Shown piece after piece: positions 34,350 through 42,612 of a stretch of 64,000 nucleotides of DNA. The translations under genes were made by a program, and so were the position numbers. The number at the start of each line of letters is the position of its first letter. Positions within the stretch are counted from its first letter, which is position 1. Source of the stretch: Chryseobacterium sp. GVT01B (lineage in GTDB: Bacteria; Bacteroidota; Bacteroidia; Flavobacteriales; Weeksellaceae); contig NZ_JAHXYI010000005.1 in the NCBI RefSeq assembly GCF_019970045.1, positions 124,001 through 188,000 of the forward strand, given 5' to 3'. The notes below the pieces were generated by a model. That model was not told the origin of the DNA. It was given only the letters and a program-made list of their open reading frames with translations, and made no database searches.

Positions 34350-35413
34350 TCTTCAAGGGCGTACACTGCAAAACTTGCCAGCCAGTGATCCCCACCATAA
34401 TTCCCCTGAAAAAGTAACGGTAATCCATTGGCAAGAAATACATCTGCTGTTTTCCTGAAATCTTTTTTCAGTGGATGATTGGCAGGAAGTGCATTGGAAA
34501 TTCCTTTCATACACCATGCTTTTGAAAATGATAATCCCACAAGGTGAACAGTCTGATAATCGCTAAGATCACTTACCACAGGAATTTTTTCAACATTTTC
34601 CAGACTTCTTTTTTCGTAGAAAGCATTCAGCCATTGCACAAATTCTTTTTGAGGAAGAACTCTGCGCATCAGATCAGCAATTTCAAGACTTGGCGAAAAG
34701 AAATCCGATCCGTCCGGTTCCAGATAAGCAGGTGTTTTCTGTTCTTTTAAGAAAAAGTATTTAGCCTTTTCGATCAGTTGGCTTTCAAATTCTTTATCTT
34801 TATTTGCTCTTGCCCAATCTAAGGCAAAAGACATTGCAAATGCCGTATTAGGATGAACTCCGGTTCTGTTTGGATAGGTTTGTTTTGGAAGGTACGTTTT
34901 CCAGGACTTCAGAATCTGATCAGTTAACGGTTTCAGGTTTTCGTGCCATATTTTAGCTTTCGGATGATCCCAGTTGATAAGCTCTTCGTCCAGTTTTAAG
35001 ATCCATGCCCAACCATAAGTTCTTTCGAAAGTTCCTGTCAGTTGATATTTTGTAAAATAATCAGCCTCTGTTTTCAATTTATCCTTCTGAAAAGATTCAT
35101 CCAGAATTTTTTCAATCTCTTTGGCATTGGAAAGATTGGGTTTTGTTTTTAAAAGTCTTGTGAGCATCCAATGTCCATGAACAGAGCTATGCCAGTCGAA
35201 ACACCCATAAAAACTAGGGTGAAGATCTTTTGGAGTTAAAGGAACTTCGCCTGCATTATTGATGATATGCGCTGTTTTATTCGGATATTCCTGATTGATA
35301 CAGTGAAGTGGTTTGTCAGATAATTTCATCGCCATTTCGTCTGTAAGTTTCGGAACTTTCTGGGCATACATCAGAAATGGAGAAAACACAAATGCTAAAA
35401 GACTTTTTTTCAT
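34346..35413 (-). CDS. Secreted DUF2891 family protein
   Basis: A 355-residue protein with a signal peptide (MKKSLLAFVFSPFLMYAQ) and a helical repeat domain containing FYGCFDWHSSVHGHWMLTRLL near residue 68, RTYGWAWILKLDEEL near 130 and HPNTAFAMSFALDWA near 180. This pattern, an alpha/alpha-barrel with conserved W, H and D residues, is DUF2891. The fold suggests a carbohydrate-active or related enzyme, but no activity is established to my knowledge. It converges on the Mpo1-like gene. Confidence 0.78.
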   Translation of the reverse strand: MKKSLLAFVFSPFLMYAQKVPKLTDEMAMKLSDKPLHCINQEYPNKTAHIINNAGEVPLTPKDLHPSFYGCFDWHSSVHGHWMLTRLLKTKPNLSNAKEIEKILDESFQKDKLKTEADYFTKYQLTGTFERTYGWAWILKLDEELINWDHPKAKIWHENLKPLTDQILKSWKTYLPKQTYPNRTGVHPNTAFAMSFALDWARANKDKEFESQLIEKAKYFFLKEQKTPAYLEPDGSDFFSPSLEIADLMRRVLPQKEFVQWLNAFYEKRSLENVEKIPVVSDLSDYQTVHLVGLSFSKAWCMKGISNALPANHPLKKDFRKTADVFLANGLPLLFQGNYGGDHWLASFAVYALED

Positions 35414-35532
35414 GAATTAAAAATAGAAATTATTTACTGTTTTCAACAATTTTCCGGACCGATTTTGAGATCATTTGATTTAATTTTTTGATTTCCTGCC
35501 TGTGTTTTAATATTTTATTTAAAAATTTCAAA

Positions 35533-35540
35533 TAAATTTG
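35533..35540 (+). promoter_or_regulatory. -7 box (TAAATTTG) of the DUF4349 gene
   Basis: Matches TAnnTTTG, 54 bp before the chosen ATG at 35595. Confidence 0.4.
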
Positions 35541-35594
35541 AAATAGGATTACTTTTAAGCACACTTTTTGATCACATCCATAAAAAACTATCCC

Positions 35595-36476
35595 ATGAAA
35601 AAAATTATTCTCCTTTTATCAGGACTTATTCTTATCAATTGTAATAAATCAGGAGTGGCCAAACAGGAAGTGAAGGCAGATCTGATGGAAGTTATTACTG
35701 AAGAGAAATCATATTCTCCCGTACCTCCACCTCCTTCTCTATCTGAAAAACTGATTCCAGACGAAAACAAATCTAACAAAGAGCCTTCTACCTCTAAGAA
35801 AACTGACACTATTTCCAGAAAAATAATCAAAAACGGTGACATGAAGATCCAGGTGGGCGATATTAAAAAAGCTCAGCGTCAGGTGAATGATATCTTAAAG
35901 AAAAACAATGCTTATATTCAGAAAGAGGATTTTCAAAATACGGATATGGATGATAATCTTAACCTGATCATCAGGGTTCCTCATAAAAATTTTGATGCTC
36001 TTATCAGTTCATTTTCAGACGGAGTCGGTTCTGTTTTATCCAAAAACATTTCATCCAATGATGTCACGGAAGAGTATACTGATGTATCGATAAAACTTGC
36101 CAACAAAAAAATCTATCTTGAAAAGTATCGGGACATGCTTAAAAGTGCTGCCACGACTAAAGATATGCTTGAAATTCAGGAAAAAATCCGCGAGCTTGAA
36201 GATGAAATTGATGTGGCAGAAGGCCGACTTCGTTTTATTGATGACCGTGTGAATTACAGCACTTTAAGTTTAAATTTATATAAAGAAAAAGTGAGAAGTT
36301 CAGCAACCTCTAAAATAGGTTTTGGAAGCCGTTTTGTAGATTCGGTAACGGAAGGTTGGAACAGTTTTGTAAGCTTTATGCTCGGAATAGTTTCTCTTTG
36401 GCCCTTCTTTTTAATCATTCCGTTTATTATTTTCTTTTGGAGGAAATGGAAATCTGGCAAAAAAGATAAAAATTAA
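35595..36476 (+). CDS. DUF4349 lipoprotein
   Basis: About 293 residues. Signal MKKIILLLSGLILINC with lipobox Cys, a disordered proline-rich stretch, then the DUF4349 domain: KIIKNGDMKIQVGDIKKAQ, IRVPHKNFDALISSF, a coiled coil (about 185-225, REL-EDEIDVAEGRLR) and RVNYSTLSLNLY. A C-terminal membrane helix (WPFFLIIPFIIFFW) and a lysine tail follow. The same frame extends 9 codons upstream to a TTG at 35568, but the ATG at the signal peptide is clearly the start. The role of DUF4349 proteins is unknown. Confidence 0.83.
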   Translation: MKKIILLLSGLILINCNKSGVAKQEVKADLMEVITEEKSYSPVPPPPSLSEKLIPDENKSNKEPSTSKKTDTISRKIIKNGDMKIQVGDIKKAQRQVNDILKKNNAYIQKEDFQNTDMDDNLNLIIRVPHKNFDALISSFSDGVGSVLSKNISSNDVTEEYTDVSIKLANKKIYLEKYRDMLKSAATTKDMLEIQEKIRELEDEIDVAEGRLRFIDDRVNYSTLSLNLYKEKVRSSATSKIGFGSRFVDSVTEGWNSFVSFMLGIVSLWPFFLIIPFIIFFWRKWKSGKKDKN

Positions 36477-36479
36477 TAT

Positions 36480-36512
36480 GAAAACCCGGGCATCTTCGAT
36501 GCCCGGGTTTTC
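36480..36512. terminator. Bidirectional terminator
   Basis: A 15-bp perfect stem GAAAACCCGGGCATC/GATGCCCGGGTTTTC with a TTC loop, flanked by A/T runs within the stem. Confidence 0.85.
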
Positions 36513-36641
36513 ACTGCATTATCAACATTTAAACTGTTTCCAGTATAGTTTAAAAAACAAGAATAATGCAATAGTCTTGTTAAGAGCTGTTAAATATTTT
36601 TAAGTGAAATAGCTATATCACGGCAATTCTGCCATATGCTA

Positions 36642-37340
36642 CTATTTTCCAAGTACAAATACCGCAGGAATTTTATGAAGTTCCGGCTTCTGTTTCTGCC
36701 AGTCTTTTATAGATTTTGTCTTTATAAATTCATGTTCCGGGTCGTTGATATTGGCCGCAATACAGAGCTTGGTATTCGGTGATAAAAACTTGCACAGATC
36801 TTCAAAAAGCTGATTGTTTCTATAAGGTGTTTCCATGAAAATCTGCGAATATCCGGTTTTCTGAACAAGTCCTTCAAGATTCATGATGTGCTTCTTTTTC
36901 TCTCCCTTATCAATAGGAAGATAACCATTGAAAGTGAATTCCTGTCCGTTAAATCCACTGGAAATCAAAGCCAGAATAATGGATGAAGGTCCTGAAACAG
37001 GGATTACTCTGATGTTTTTCTCATGACACCATTTAACGATCAGGTTTCCAGGGTCAGCAATACAAGGCAATCCCGCTTCTGATAACAATCCGAAGTCCTG
37101 CCCTTTCAGCATCAACTCCTGAGCTTCTTTGATGTCCGCATTTTCCGTGTATTTGTCCAATAAAAACAACTTCAGATCAGCCTGCTTCTTTTCCGGGGCA
37201 AAAAATTTAACAACCTTTCTTGCTGTTTTTTCATTTTCCACAAAGAAATAGTCTGTCTGCATGATATAATCTTTCAAAACAGGCGAAAAGTGGTTGATAG
37301 AAGTGTTTTCTGATAAGTAAGCAGGGAGTAAAAAAAGCAT
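36642..37340 (-). CDS. RsmI-like SAM-dependent methyltransferase (tetrapyrrole methylase fold)
   Basis: A 232-residue protein of the TP-methylase superfamily. It shows FGLLSEAGLPCIADPGNLIV (about residues 83-102), equivalent to the SDAGTPxISDPG motif of RsmI with Glu-Ala in place of Asp-Ala, then PVSGPSSIILALISSG and METPYRNNQLFEDL. RsmI 2'-O-methylates C1402 of 16S rRNA; this shorter, divergent form may have another target, since Bacteroidota often carry it besides the true RsmI. It begins the run of three minus-strand genes with the NTF2-like and phosphatase genes upstream. Confidence 0.82.
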   Translation of the reverse strand: MLFLLPAYLSENTSINHFSPVLKDYIMQTDYFFVENEKTARKVVKFFAPEKKQADLKLFLLDKYTENADIKEAQELMLKGQDFGLLSEAGLPCIADPGNLIVKWCHEKNIRVIPVSGPSSIILALISSGFNGQEFTFNGYLPIDKGEKKKHIMNLEGLVQKTGYSQIFMETPYRNNQLFEDLCKFLSPNTKLCIAANINDPEHEFIKTKSIKDWQKQKPELHKIPAVFVLGK

Positions 37341-37344
37341 CGTA

Positions 37345-37845
37345 TTATTTTTTAGTTCTTTCGTTTAATGAAGGTTGCGGAAAATATTTTGTAAGGTCCA
37401 TAGAAAAGGTAACGGAAGTGATCTTCCAGGTTCCGTTGATCTTCATCAGTGTCCAGATCTCCTTTCCCCAGTTTTCCATTTTACCGTCGTACCAAAAGCT
37501 GTAATCGAAATTGGCAGAAGCTATTGCTCCATCTTCCACAATCTTAATATTGTCAAATTTCTCTTCAGATTTATCATCTTTAAAACTTTTGATAAAAGCT
37601 TTATAATCATCAGCAAAGTAGTAGTCTGCCTTAGGATTTTTCTCTAAACGTTTAGCATACGTCCTGTCTTTGTAAATTCCAGTCCAAAGTACAGGTTCCT
37701 GAAATAAAGAGAGATATCTGGCTTTATCTCTGGTTTTAATACATTCCATAAAGTCATCCATTACTTTACGGATTTCTATTTCATCTTTGGTTTGGGCAAA
37801 AGATAAATTAAAGCTTACCAGGAGCAGTAACAGCAGTTTTTTCAT
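37345..37845 (-). CDS. Secreted NTF2/SnoaL-like protein
   Basis: A 166-residue protein with a signal peptide (MKKLLLLLLVSFNLSFAQ) and a single NTF2-like domain: RKVMDDFMECIKTRDKARYLSLFQEPVLWTG and the later IVEDGAIASANFDYSFWYDGK, WTLMKINGTWKI. It lies 4 bp upstream of the methyltransferase and 2 bp downstream of the phosphatase, so the three form a tight operon, although their functions have no obvious link. No catalytic residues are recognised. Confidence 0.78.
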   Translation of the reverse strand: MKKLLLLLLVSFNLSFAQTKDEIEIRKVMDDFMECIKTRDKARYLSLFQEPVLWTGIYKDRTYAKRLEKNPKADYYFADDYKAFIKSFKDDKSEEKFDNIKIVEDGAIASANFDYSFWYDGKMENWGKEIWTLMKINGTWKITSVTFSMDLTKYFPQPSLNERTKK

Positions 37846-37847
37846 GA

Positions 37848-38300
37848 TTATGATTGGGGTATTTGATTCTTAATAGCATCACATCCCCTATCCAAAAGCT
37901 GAAAGACTTTTTCAAAATCACTCATATCTCCCCAATAAGGGTCGGGAACCTCAGCATTTTGATGATCTCCCAATAGTTCTAAAAACAAAGATACTTTCTG
38001 TCGTTCTTCTTCGTTTCTTGTTTTGGAAACCACATCTTCAAATACATCAATATCCATACAGTAGATCTTATCAAAGGTTTCAAAATCTTTTCTGGTAATG
38101 GGTCTTGATCTTTGTTTTGAGATATCAATATTATGATTGGCAGCAGTTTTAATGGCTCTTTTGTCGGGATGTTCTCCTTCATGCATTGAAATAGTTCCGG
38201 CTGAGTCTACCATAAAATTCTCCGGTACCTTTGTTTTCATGATTCCTTCTGCCAGAGGACTTCTGCATATATTTCCCAGACAAACCATTAATATTTTCAT
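37848..38300 (-). CDS. Low-molecular-weight protein-tyrosine phosphatase
   Basis: A 150-residue cytosolic LMW-PTP. The P-loop CLGNICRSP has the catalytic Cys7 and Arg13, and the C-terminal DPYWGD supplies the general-acid Asp near residue 119 (DPYW as in this family). All active-site residues are present. Family members dephosphorylate protein tyrosine, often from capsule-related kinases, or phosphoarginine; the target here is unknown as no kinase or capsule gene is nearby. Confidence 0.92.
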   Translation of the reverse strand: MKILMVCLGNICRSPLAEGIMKTKVPENFMVDSAGTISMHEGEHPDKRAIKTAANHNIDISKQRSRPITRKDFETFDKIYCMDIDVFEDVVSKTRNEEERQKVSLFLELLGDHQNAEVPDPYWGDMSDFEKVFQLLDRGCDAIKNQIPQS

Positions 38301-38340
38301 ATACTATCTATTTAAAAGAGTCTTTTGCCACAACAAAACT

Positions 38341-38375
38341 AAATAAAAAATGAAGAATAAAACTATCCTTCATTT
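38341..38375 (-). terminator. dnaA terminator
   Basis: AAATGAAG (38348-38355) pairs with CTTCATTT (38368-38375); on the minus strand the run TTTTTTATTT follows. Confidence 0.6.
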
Positions 38376-38398
38376 CAATTTATTTCTGGTCAACAATG

Positions 38399-39853
38399 TT
38401 ATTGTTTGATTCTTTCTGTAAGATCTTTTACGTACTTCTTGATTTCTTTATCAATTTTTGATACGTCTTTGATTGTATCACATGCATACATTACTGTAGA
38501 GTGATCTTTCCCTCCCATTTCTTCACCGATTTTAGTAAATGTAGAATTGGTGAATTCTTTAGAGAAGTACATGGCAAGCTGTCTTGGTAATGCGATCTCT
38601 CTTTTTCTTGTTTTTGACAGTAATTGTTCTTTTTTGATTCCGAAATAATCACATACAACTTCCTGGATGTAAGGAATGTTGATGATTTTTTTCTGGTTGG
38701 CAGCAATTCTGTTGATCGTTTCCTTTAACAATTCAAGACTCAGATCTCTCTTATATACTGTAGAGTAAGCGATCACAGAGTTGATTACTCCGATAAGTTC
38801 TCTTACATTGGTTTTCGTTTCCACAGCAAGGAAGTCAAGCATATCTCCCGGAAGAACGATTCCATCTCTGCTTAGTTTATCTTCAATGATTTGTCTTCTT
38901 GTTGATAGATCCGGAGATTTGATTTCTGCAGAAAGCCCCCATTTGAAACGGGAAACAATTCTGTCCTGAATATCCATAATATCAGCAGGCGCTTTATCTG
39001 AAGTAAGGATAATCTGTTTTCCGTTCTGATGCAGGTGATCAAAAATATGGAAGAAACTATCCTGTGTAGCTGATTTTCCTGATAAGAACTGAATATCATC
39101 AATAATCAGTACATCTACCATTTGATAGAAATTCGCAAATTCAGTCTGCTTGTGTGCTTTGGCAGCAGAGATAAACTGCTGGATAAACTTTTCAGAAGAC
39201 AGATAAAGAACTACTTTATCAGGGAACTGATTCTTTACTTCAAGCCCTACTGCTTGTCCTAAGTGCGTTTTTCCAACTCCGTAACCTCCATATAAGAATA
39301 ACGGGTTGAAAGCAGTTGCTCCAGGTCTTTTTGCAATGGATCTGGCTACAGTCGCTGCAAATTTATTGCTTTCTCCTTCTACATAACTATCAAAAGAATA
39401 GTCAGGCTTAAGGTTAGAATCTATATTTACTTTTCTTATTCCAGGAACTACAAAAGGATTTACGATATTAGCAGAGAATCCTTGTGGCATTGTTTCCTGT
39501 GTTTTTGGAGTTGGAACACTTTGTCCCTTGATGTTCATGGTAACCGGTTTTTCTTCACCTTTTGGTCTGTTTTCCATCACAGAATACCATAATTTCACTC
39601 CTTTTCCAATATTTTTCTTCAGGGCAGCAGAAAGTAAGGACAGGTAATTGTCCTCTATATATTCCTTGTAAAAATCGCTCGGTACGATAAGCGTAAGGTT
39701 GTTTGCTACTAATGAAAGCGGCTGAACCTTATCGAATAACATATCGAAAGATTTTTCAAGTTTTTTCAGGTCAGAATTGTCTTCAGCTGCGTTCAGGTTA
39801 TCACGCATAAACTGAAGGCATTTCTGCCATATCATCATTAAATTGTCATCCAT
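38399..39853 (-). CDS. dnaA: Chromosomal replication initiator DnaA
   Basis: About 484 residues from the ATG at 39853 (MDDNLMMIWQKCLQFM); an open frame runs 24 codons further upstream, but those residues do not fit DnaA. Domain I is at the N-terminus. The AAA+ domain has Walker A GGYGVGKTHL near residue 190, Walker B LIIDDIQFLSG near 250 and sensor residues in DRIVSRFKWG. The C-terminal domain IV contains GGKDHSTVMYACDTI, the DnaA signature that reads DnaA boxes. The neighbours (thioesterase upstream, phosphatase downstream) are not dnaN or recF, and I see no cluster of DnaA boxes, so oriC is probably not here. Confidence 0.97.
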   Translation of the reverse strand: MDDNLMMIWQKCLQFMRDNLNAAEDNSDLKKLEKSFDMLFDKVQPLSLVANNLTLIVPSDFYKEYIEDNYLSLLSAALKKNIGKGVKLWYSVMENRPKGEEKPVTMNIKGQSVPTPKTQETMPQGFSANIVNPFVVPGIRKVNIDSNLKPDYSFDSYVEGESNKFAATVARSIAKRPGATAFNPLFLYGGYGVGKTHLGQAVGLEVKNQFPDKVVLYLSSEKFIQQFISAAKAHKQTEFANFYQMVDVLIIDDIQFLSGKSATQDSFFHIFDHLHQNGKQIILTSDKAPADIMDIQDRIVSRFKWGLSAEIKSPDLSTRRQIIEDKLSRDGIVLPGDMLDFLAVETKTNVRELIGVINSVIAYSTVYKRDLSLELLKETINRIAANQKKIINIPYIQEVVCDYFGIKKEQLLSKTRKREIALPRQLAMYFSKEFTNSTFTKIGEEMGGKDHSTVMYACDTIKDVSKIDKEIKKYVKDLTERIKQ

Positions 39854-39958
39854 TTTTATGCCCCGATTATTCTTTGTTTGTACTGTGTTTAGAAGGAAGA
39901 CAAAGGTCCAATTTTTTCTTTTCAAAAAAAAATATTGCAGGTATTGATTATTTAAAAA

Positions 39959-39966
39959 TATATTTG
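39959..39966 (+). promoter_or_regulatory. -7 box (TATATTTG) that decides the thioesterase start
   Basis: TATATTTG ends 1 bp before an in-frame ATG at 39968, so that ATG would lie upstream of transcription start; the next ATG at 39989 is the likely start. Confidence 0.55.
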
Positions 39967-39988
39967 TATGTATAATTTAACACCTAAA

Positions 39989-40402
39989 ATGATACACACA
40001 ACACACTCAATACGAGTACGTTACGCAGAAACAGATCCGATGAAATATGTATACTATGGTAACTATGCAACGTACTTTGAAGTGGGGAGAGTTGAGCTCT
40101 TCAGAAGCATCGGAATTTCATACGATGAAATTGAAAACCAAGGAATTTGGCTTCCTGTTTCGGACTATAAAATTAAGTATATCCGACCAGCTTTGTATGA
40201 TCAAAAATTAGAAATTCATACTTATGTTAAAAAAATTCCGGGAGTAAGGATCGAATTTGAATATGAAATTTACAATGAAGAGCATATTAAAATAACAGAA
40301 GCTTCCACTACTCTATTTTTTCTGGATGCAAAAACCAATAAGGTTATCAAATGCCCGGATTTTCTAATGGAAATGATTGAGAAAAACTGGAAGGAAAAGT
40401 AA
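39989..40402 (+). CDS. Acyl-CoA thioesterase, 4HBT (YbgC-like) family
   Basis: A single hotdog-fold protein of 137 residues from the ATG at 39989. The active-site segment YAETDPMKYVYYGNYATYFEVGRVEL follows the 4HBT pattern, with the Asp of ETD equivalent to the catalytic aspartate of 4-hydroxybenzoyl-CoA thioesterases. It hydrolyses acyl-CoA thioesters in the cytosol; chain-length preference is unknown. The same frame extends seven codons upstream to 39968, but a -7 box sits directly before that codon. It is divergent from dnaA. Confidence 0.88.
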   Translation: MIHTTHSIRVRYAETDPMKYVYYGNYATYFEVGRVELFRSIGISYDEIENQGIWLPVSDYKIKYIRPALYDQKLEIHTYVKKIPGVRIEFEYEIYNEEHIKITEASTTLFFLDAKTNKVIKCPDFLMEMIEKNWKEK

Positions 40403-40412
40403 CATGTTAGGA

Positions 40413-40520
40413 GATTCAAGGTCCAAGGTTTAAGGTTCTGGACAACCGCATCACGTAACCCGAACCCCGTAACTCGTAACCCGCAGCATTAAACTTTAAA
40501 CATAAAACATTGAACTCCAT
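40413..40520. repeat. Degenerate CCCGTAACTCGTAACCCG / ACTTTAAAC intergenic repeat
   Basis: Units of CGTAACCCGAACCCCGTAACTCG, then TTAAACTTTAAACATAAAACATTGAAC. Reverse-complement relatives at 25259-25398 and 55887-55935. No gene in the 176-bp gap. Confidence 0.6.
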
Positions 40521-40578
40521 TTATGAATTAATTCGCACCTTTGTACCTTTATTTTAATCATCCCTTATATATTATATT

Positions 40579-41427
40579 ATGAAGATTGCATTTTTGGGAC
40601 CTCATGCCAGTTTCACACAGCTTGCTGCAGCGCAGCTTTTCCCTGATGAAGAGTTATTACCCCAAGCCAGTATTCTGGATTGTTTTAAGGCTGTTGAAAG
40701 CGGCGAAGCAGTAAAGGCCGTTGTACCTTTGGAGAACTCTATTGAGGGAACAGTTTCTATGACGCTGGACTATTTGTATAAGACCCCATCTATTAAGATT
40801 GAAGCAGAAGCGGTAATGCCTATTGCGCATCACCTGATGATTCACCCGAACAACTCTATTGAGAATATTGAAAGAATATATTCACATCCACAAGCACTGG
40901 CACAGAGCTTCCATTTTCTGGACACTCATTATAAAGAGATTCCAAAGCAGGATTTTTCTTCTACTGCTGCTGCTGCGAAATTTGTTTCAGAAAACAAGGA
41001 AACGGCTATTGCTGCTGTTGCCAACCAATTTGCCGCTAATTTGTATGGGCTGAAAATTATCAACCGTAATATTCAGGATTTTGAACAGAATCACACCCGG
41101 TTTATCATTATCTCTAAACAACAGGATACCTACCAGAATAACAATCTGGAAACTTTGGGAGAAAAAGCAGGAATGCTGATCACTCTTCCGGAAGATCATC
41201 CCGGTGGGCTACATCAGGTTTTATCGGTTTTTGCATGGCGAAAGATGAACCTTAGCAAAATTGAATCCAGAACATTAAAGACCGGACTGGGCAATTATTT
41301 CTTTTTTATCAATGTGGAAGGGCCTTGGGAAGAAGTCTTACATGGAAACGCCCTCAAAGAACTTGAATCAATCAATGCTAATGTTGATTTTCTTGGAAAT
41401 TATAAAGAATTCCTCTTAGAAAGCTAG
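40579..41427 (+). CDS. pheA: Prephenate dehydratase
   Basis: A 282-residue monofunctional enzyme that converts prephenate to phenylpyruvate for phenylalanine synthesis. The periplasmic-binding-like catalytic domain opens IAFLGPHASFTQLAA and carries VPLENSIEGTV near residue 57 and the NHTRFIIIS loop (catalytic Thr) near 172. The C-terminal ACT domain (about 200-280) has LHQVLSVFAWRKMNLSKIESRTLK. The ESRP phenylalanine-binding motif reads ESRT here, so feedback control may differ. A terminator follows. Confidence 0.95.
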   Translation: MKIAFLGPHASFTQLAAAQLFPDEELLPQASILDCFKAVESGEAVKAVVPLENSIEGTVSMTLDYLYKTPSIKIEAEAVMPIAHHLMIHPNNSIENIERIYSHPQALAQSFHFLDTHYKEIPKQDFSSTAAAAKFVSENKETAIAAVANQFAANLYGLKIINRNIQDFEQNHTRFIIISKQQDTYQNNNLETLGEKAGMLITLPEDHPGGLHQVLSVFAWRKMNLSKIESRTLKTGLGNYFFFINVEGPWEEVLHGNALKELESINANVDFLGNYKEFLLES

Positions 41428-41448
41428 AAAAAAGTAAATAAATAGATT

Positions 41449-41477
41449 AAAAACACTGCCATTTGTGCAGTGTTTTT
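41449..41477 (+). terminator. pheA terminator
   Basis: AAAAACACTGC/GCAGTGTTTTT, an 11-bp stem with a 7-nt loop, T-rich after. Confidence 0.8.
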
Positions 41478-41790
41478 GTTTTTAAACCTATTAAAAACCT
41501 GAAAAAAAATATTTTTTACAAAAAAATATCCAAGATCCAATACGATACATTTACTACTAAAATAACCCACACAACAGGGAGAAATATTTTTCTTTAAATA
41601 CCTTATAAACAAGCGATTAATTAGAAGATAAATATAATAACTCGTAATTAAATTATGAGGTAATATTACACAAAATATAAACATATGTTTAAATATATTA
41701 CATCATATTAATATTAAAATTATAAATTTCACAATGAAGGGTATAATTTTTATTGTATATTTGCTAAGCAACTAATTAAAAATCTTGATC
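41478..41790. other. AT-rich gap without a gene
   Basis: About 310 bp of very AT-rich DNA. The only item seen is a TATATTTG -7 box at 41756-41763, 27 bp before the next ATG. An 86-codon minus-strand frame here is low-complexity and is not credible. Confidence 0.5.
41756..41763 (+). promoter_or_regulatory. -7 box (TATATTTG)
   Basis: Matches TAnnTTTG, 27 bp before the ATG at 41791; no TTTG -33 at the usual spacing. Confidence 0.5.
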
Positions 41791-42501
41791 ATGAAAACTA
41801 AACTTTACAGCTTAATGTTAGCATGCGCAACCCTACCTTTATTTTCCCAAGTTGGTATCAATACAGCTACTCCATCTGCAACTCTAGATGTTAATGGAAC
41901 ACTGAAAGTTAGAGATACACCCGCAGCTACAGCATTACCTGGCTATCAGGTTTTAGCAATTAACCAGGGAAGTACTCAGGTTTACACTGTAGATCCTGCG
42001 CTATTAATTGCCGCATCAGGAACCAATACTTCTGTATATGCAGCAAAAAAAGCGACAGGTATAAGCCTTCTGAATATAGGAATTTTCCCAGCATCATTCC
42101 TGCCTGTTAACTTTGTAGCAGCTGACCGAAATATAGGAAGTGCCGCTTTATTTACAGACGCTGACGGTTCTTATACTGTCCCATCTACAGGAGTATATGC
42201 CGTTGGATTCGCATTCAGATATGGAACAGGGCTACAGGCATCATTATTGTCAGGGGCTCCAGGAATTGGAATCGCCAGAACCAGAACGGGGGTAACCACA
42301 ATTATCGACAGTCGTCCTTTCAGTGGTGTTAATCTTGCGTTAGCAATTAACTTAACACTTTCTGATGCAAGTATCAATTCTCTTTACTCGTTCCAGGCAG
42401 GTGACAAAGTATCTTTCGGGCTTACTGATTCCGGTATTTTCTCCGGATCATTATTAGGATCCAGTATCTCATCATTCTACATTTACAAAGTATCCAACTA
42501 G
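41791..42501 (+). CDS. Secreted surface protein with a C1q/TNF-like C-terminal region
   Basis: A 236-residue secreted protein. The signal peptide ends LPLFSQ, followed by VGINTATPSATLDVNG, a stretch shared by many Bacteroidota surface and tail-fibre-like proteins. Residues from about 85 on alternate short beta-strands; GSYTVPSTGVYAVGFAFRYG and FQAGDKVSFGL resemble the jelly-roll C1q/TNF pattern, in which trimers form. An adhesin or fibre role is inferred, not shown. I use the ATG at 41791; the frame opens two codons upstream with a TTG. It is followed by a terminator and stands as a single-gene unit. Confidence 0.75.
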   Translation: MKTKLYSLMLACATLPLFSQVGINTATPSATLDVNGTLKVRDTPAATALPGYQVLAINQGSTQVYTVDPALLIAASGTNTSVYAAKKATGISLLNIGIFPASFLPVNFVAADRNIGSAALFTDADGSYTVPSTGVYAVGFAFRYGTGLQASLLSGAPGIGIARTRTGVTTIIDSRPFSGVNLALAINLTLSDASINSLYSFQAGDKVSFGLTDSGIFSGSLLGSSISSFYIYKVSN

Positions 42502-42531
42502 TAAAACATATTGTTAGTTATCTATACCATT

Positions 42532-42567
42532 TAACCCATCACTTATACTGTGATGGGTTAATTTTTT
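42532..42567 (+). terminator. Terminator
   Basis: TAACCCATCAC/GTGATGGGTTA, 11-bp perfect stem (42532-42560), then T6. Confidence 0.85.
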
Positions 42568-42590
42568 AAATCGCTTTTCAAACATTTCTT

Positions 42591-42598
42591 TATATTTG
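42591..42598 (+). promoter_or_regulatory. -7 box (TATATTTG) of the DUF2339 gene
   Basis: Matches TAnnTTTG, 14 bp before the ATG at 42613. Confidence 0.5.
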
Positions 42599-42612
42599 AT
42601 AAAACTAATGAA

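Noticed and set aside
39854..39988. oriC next to dnaA
   Set aside because: No cluster of TTATCCACA-like boxes and no AT-rich unwinding repeats seen, and dnaN, recF and gidA are absent.
41424..41684. 86-codon minus-strand frame downstream of pheA
   Set aside because: Low-complexity Phe/Ile/Tyr composition from AT-rich DNA, overlapping the pheA terminator; no promoter.
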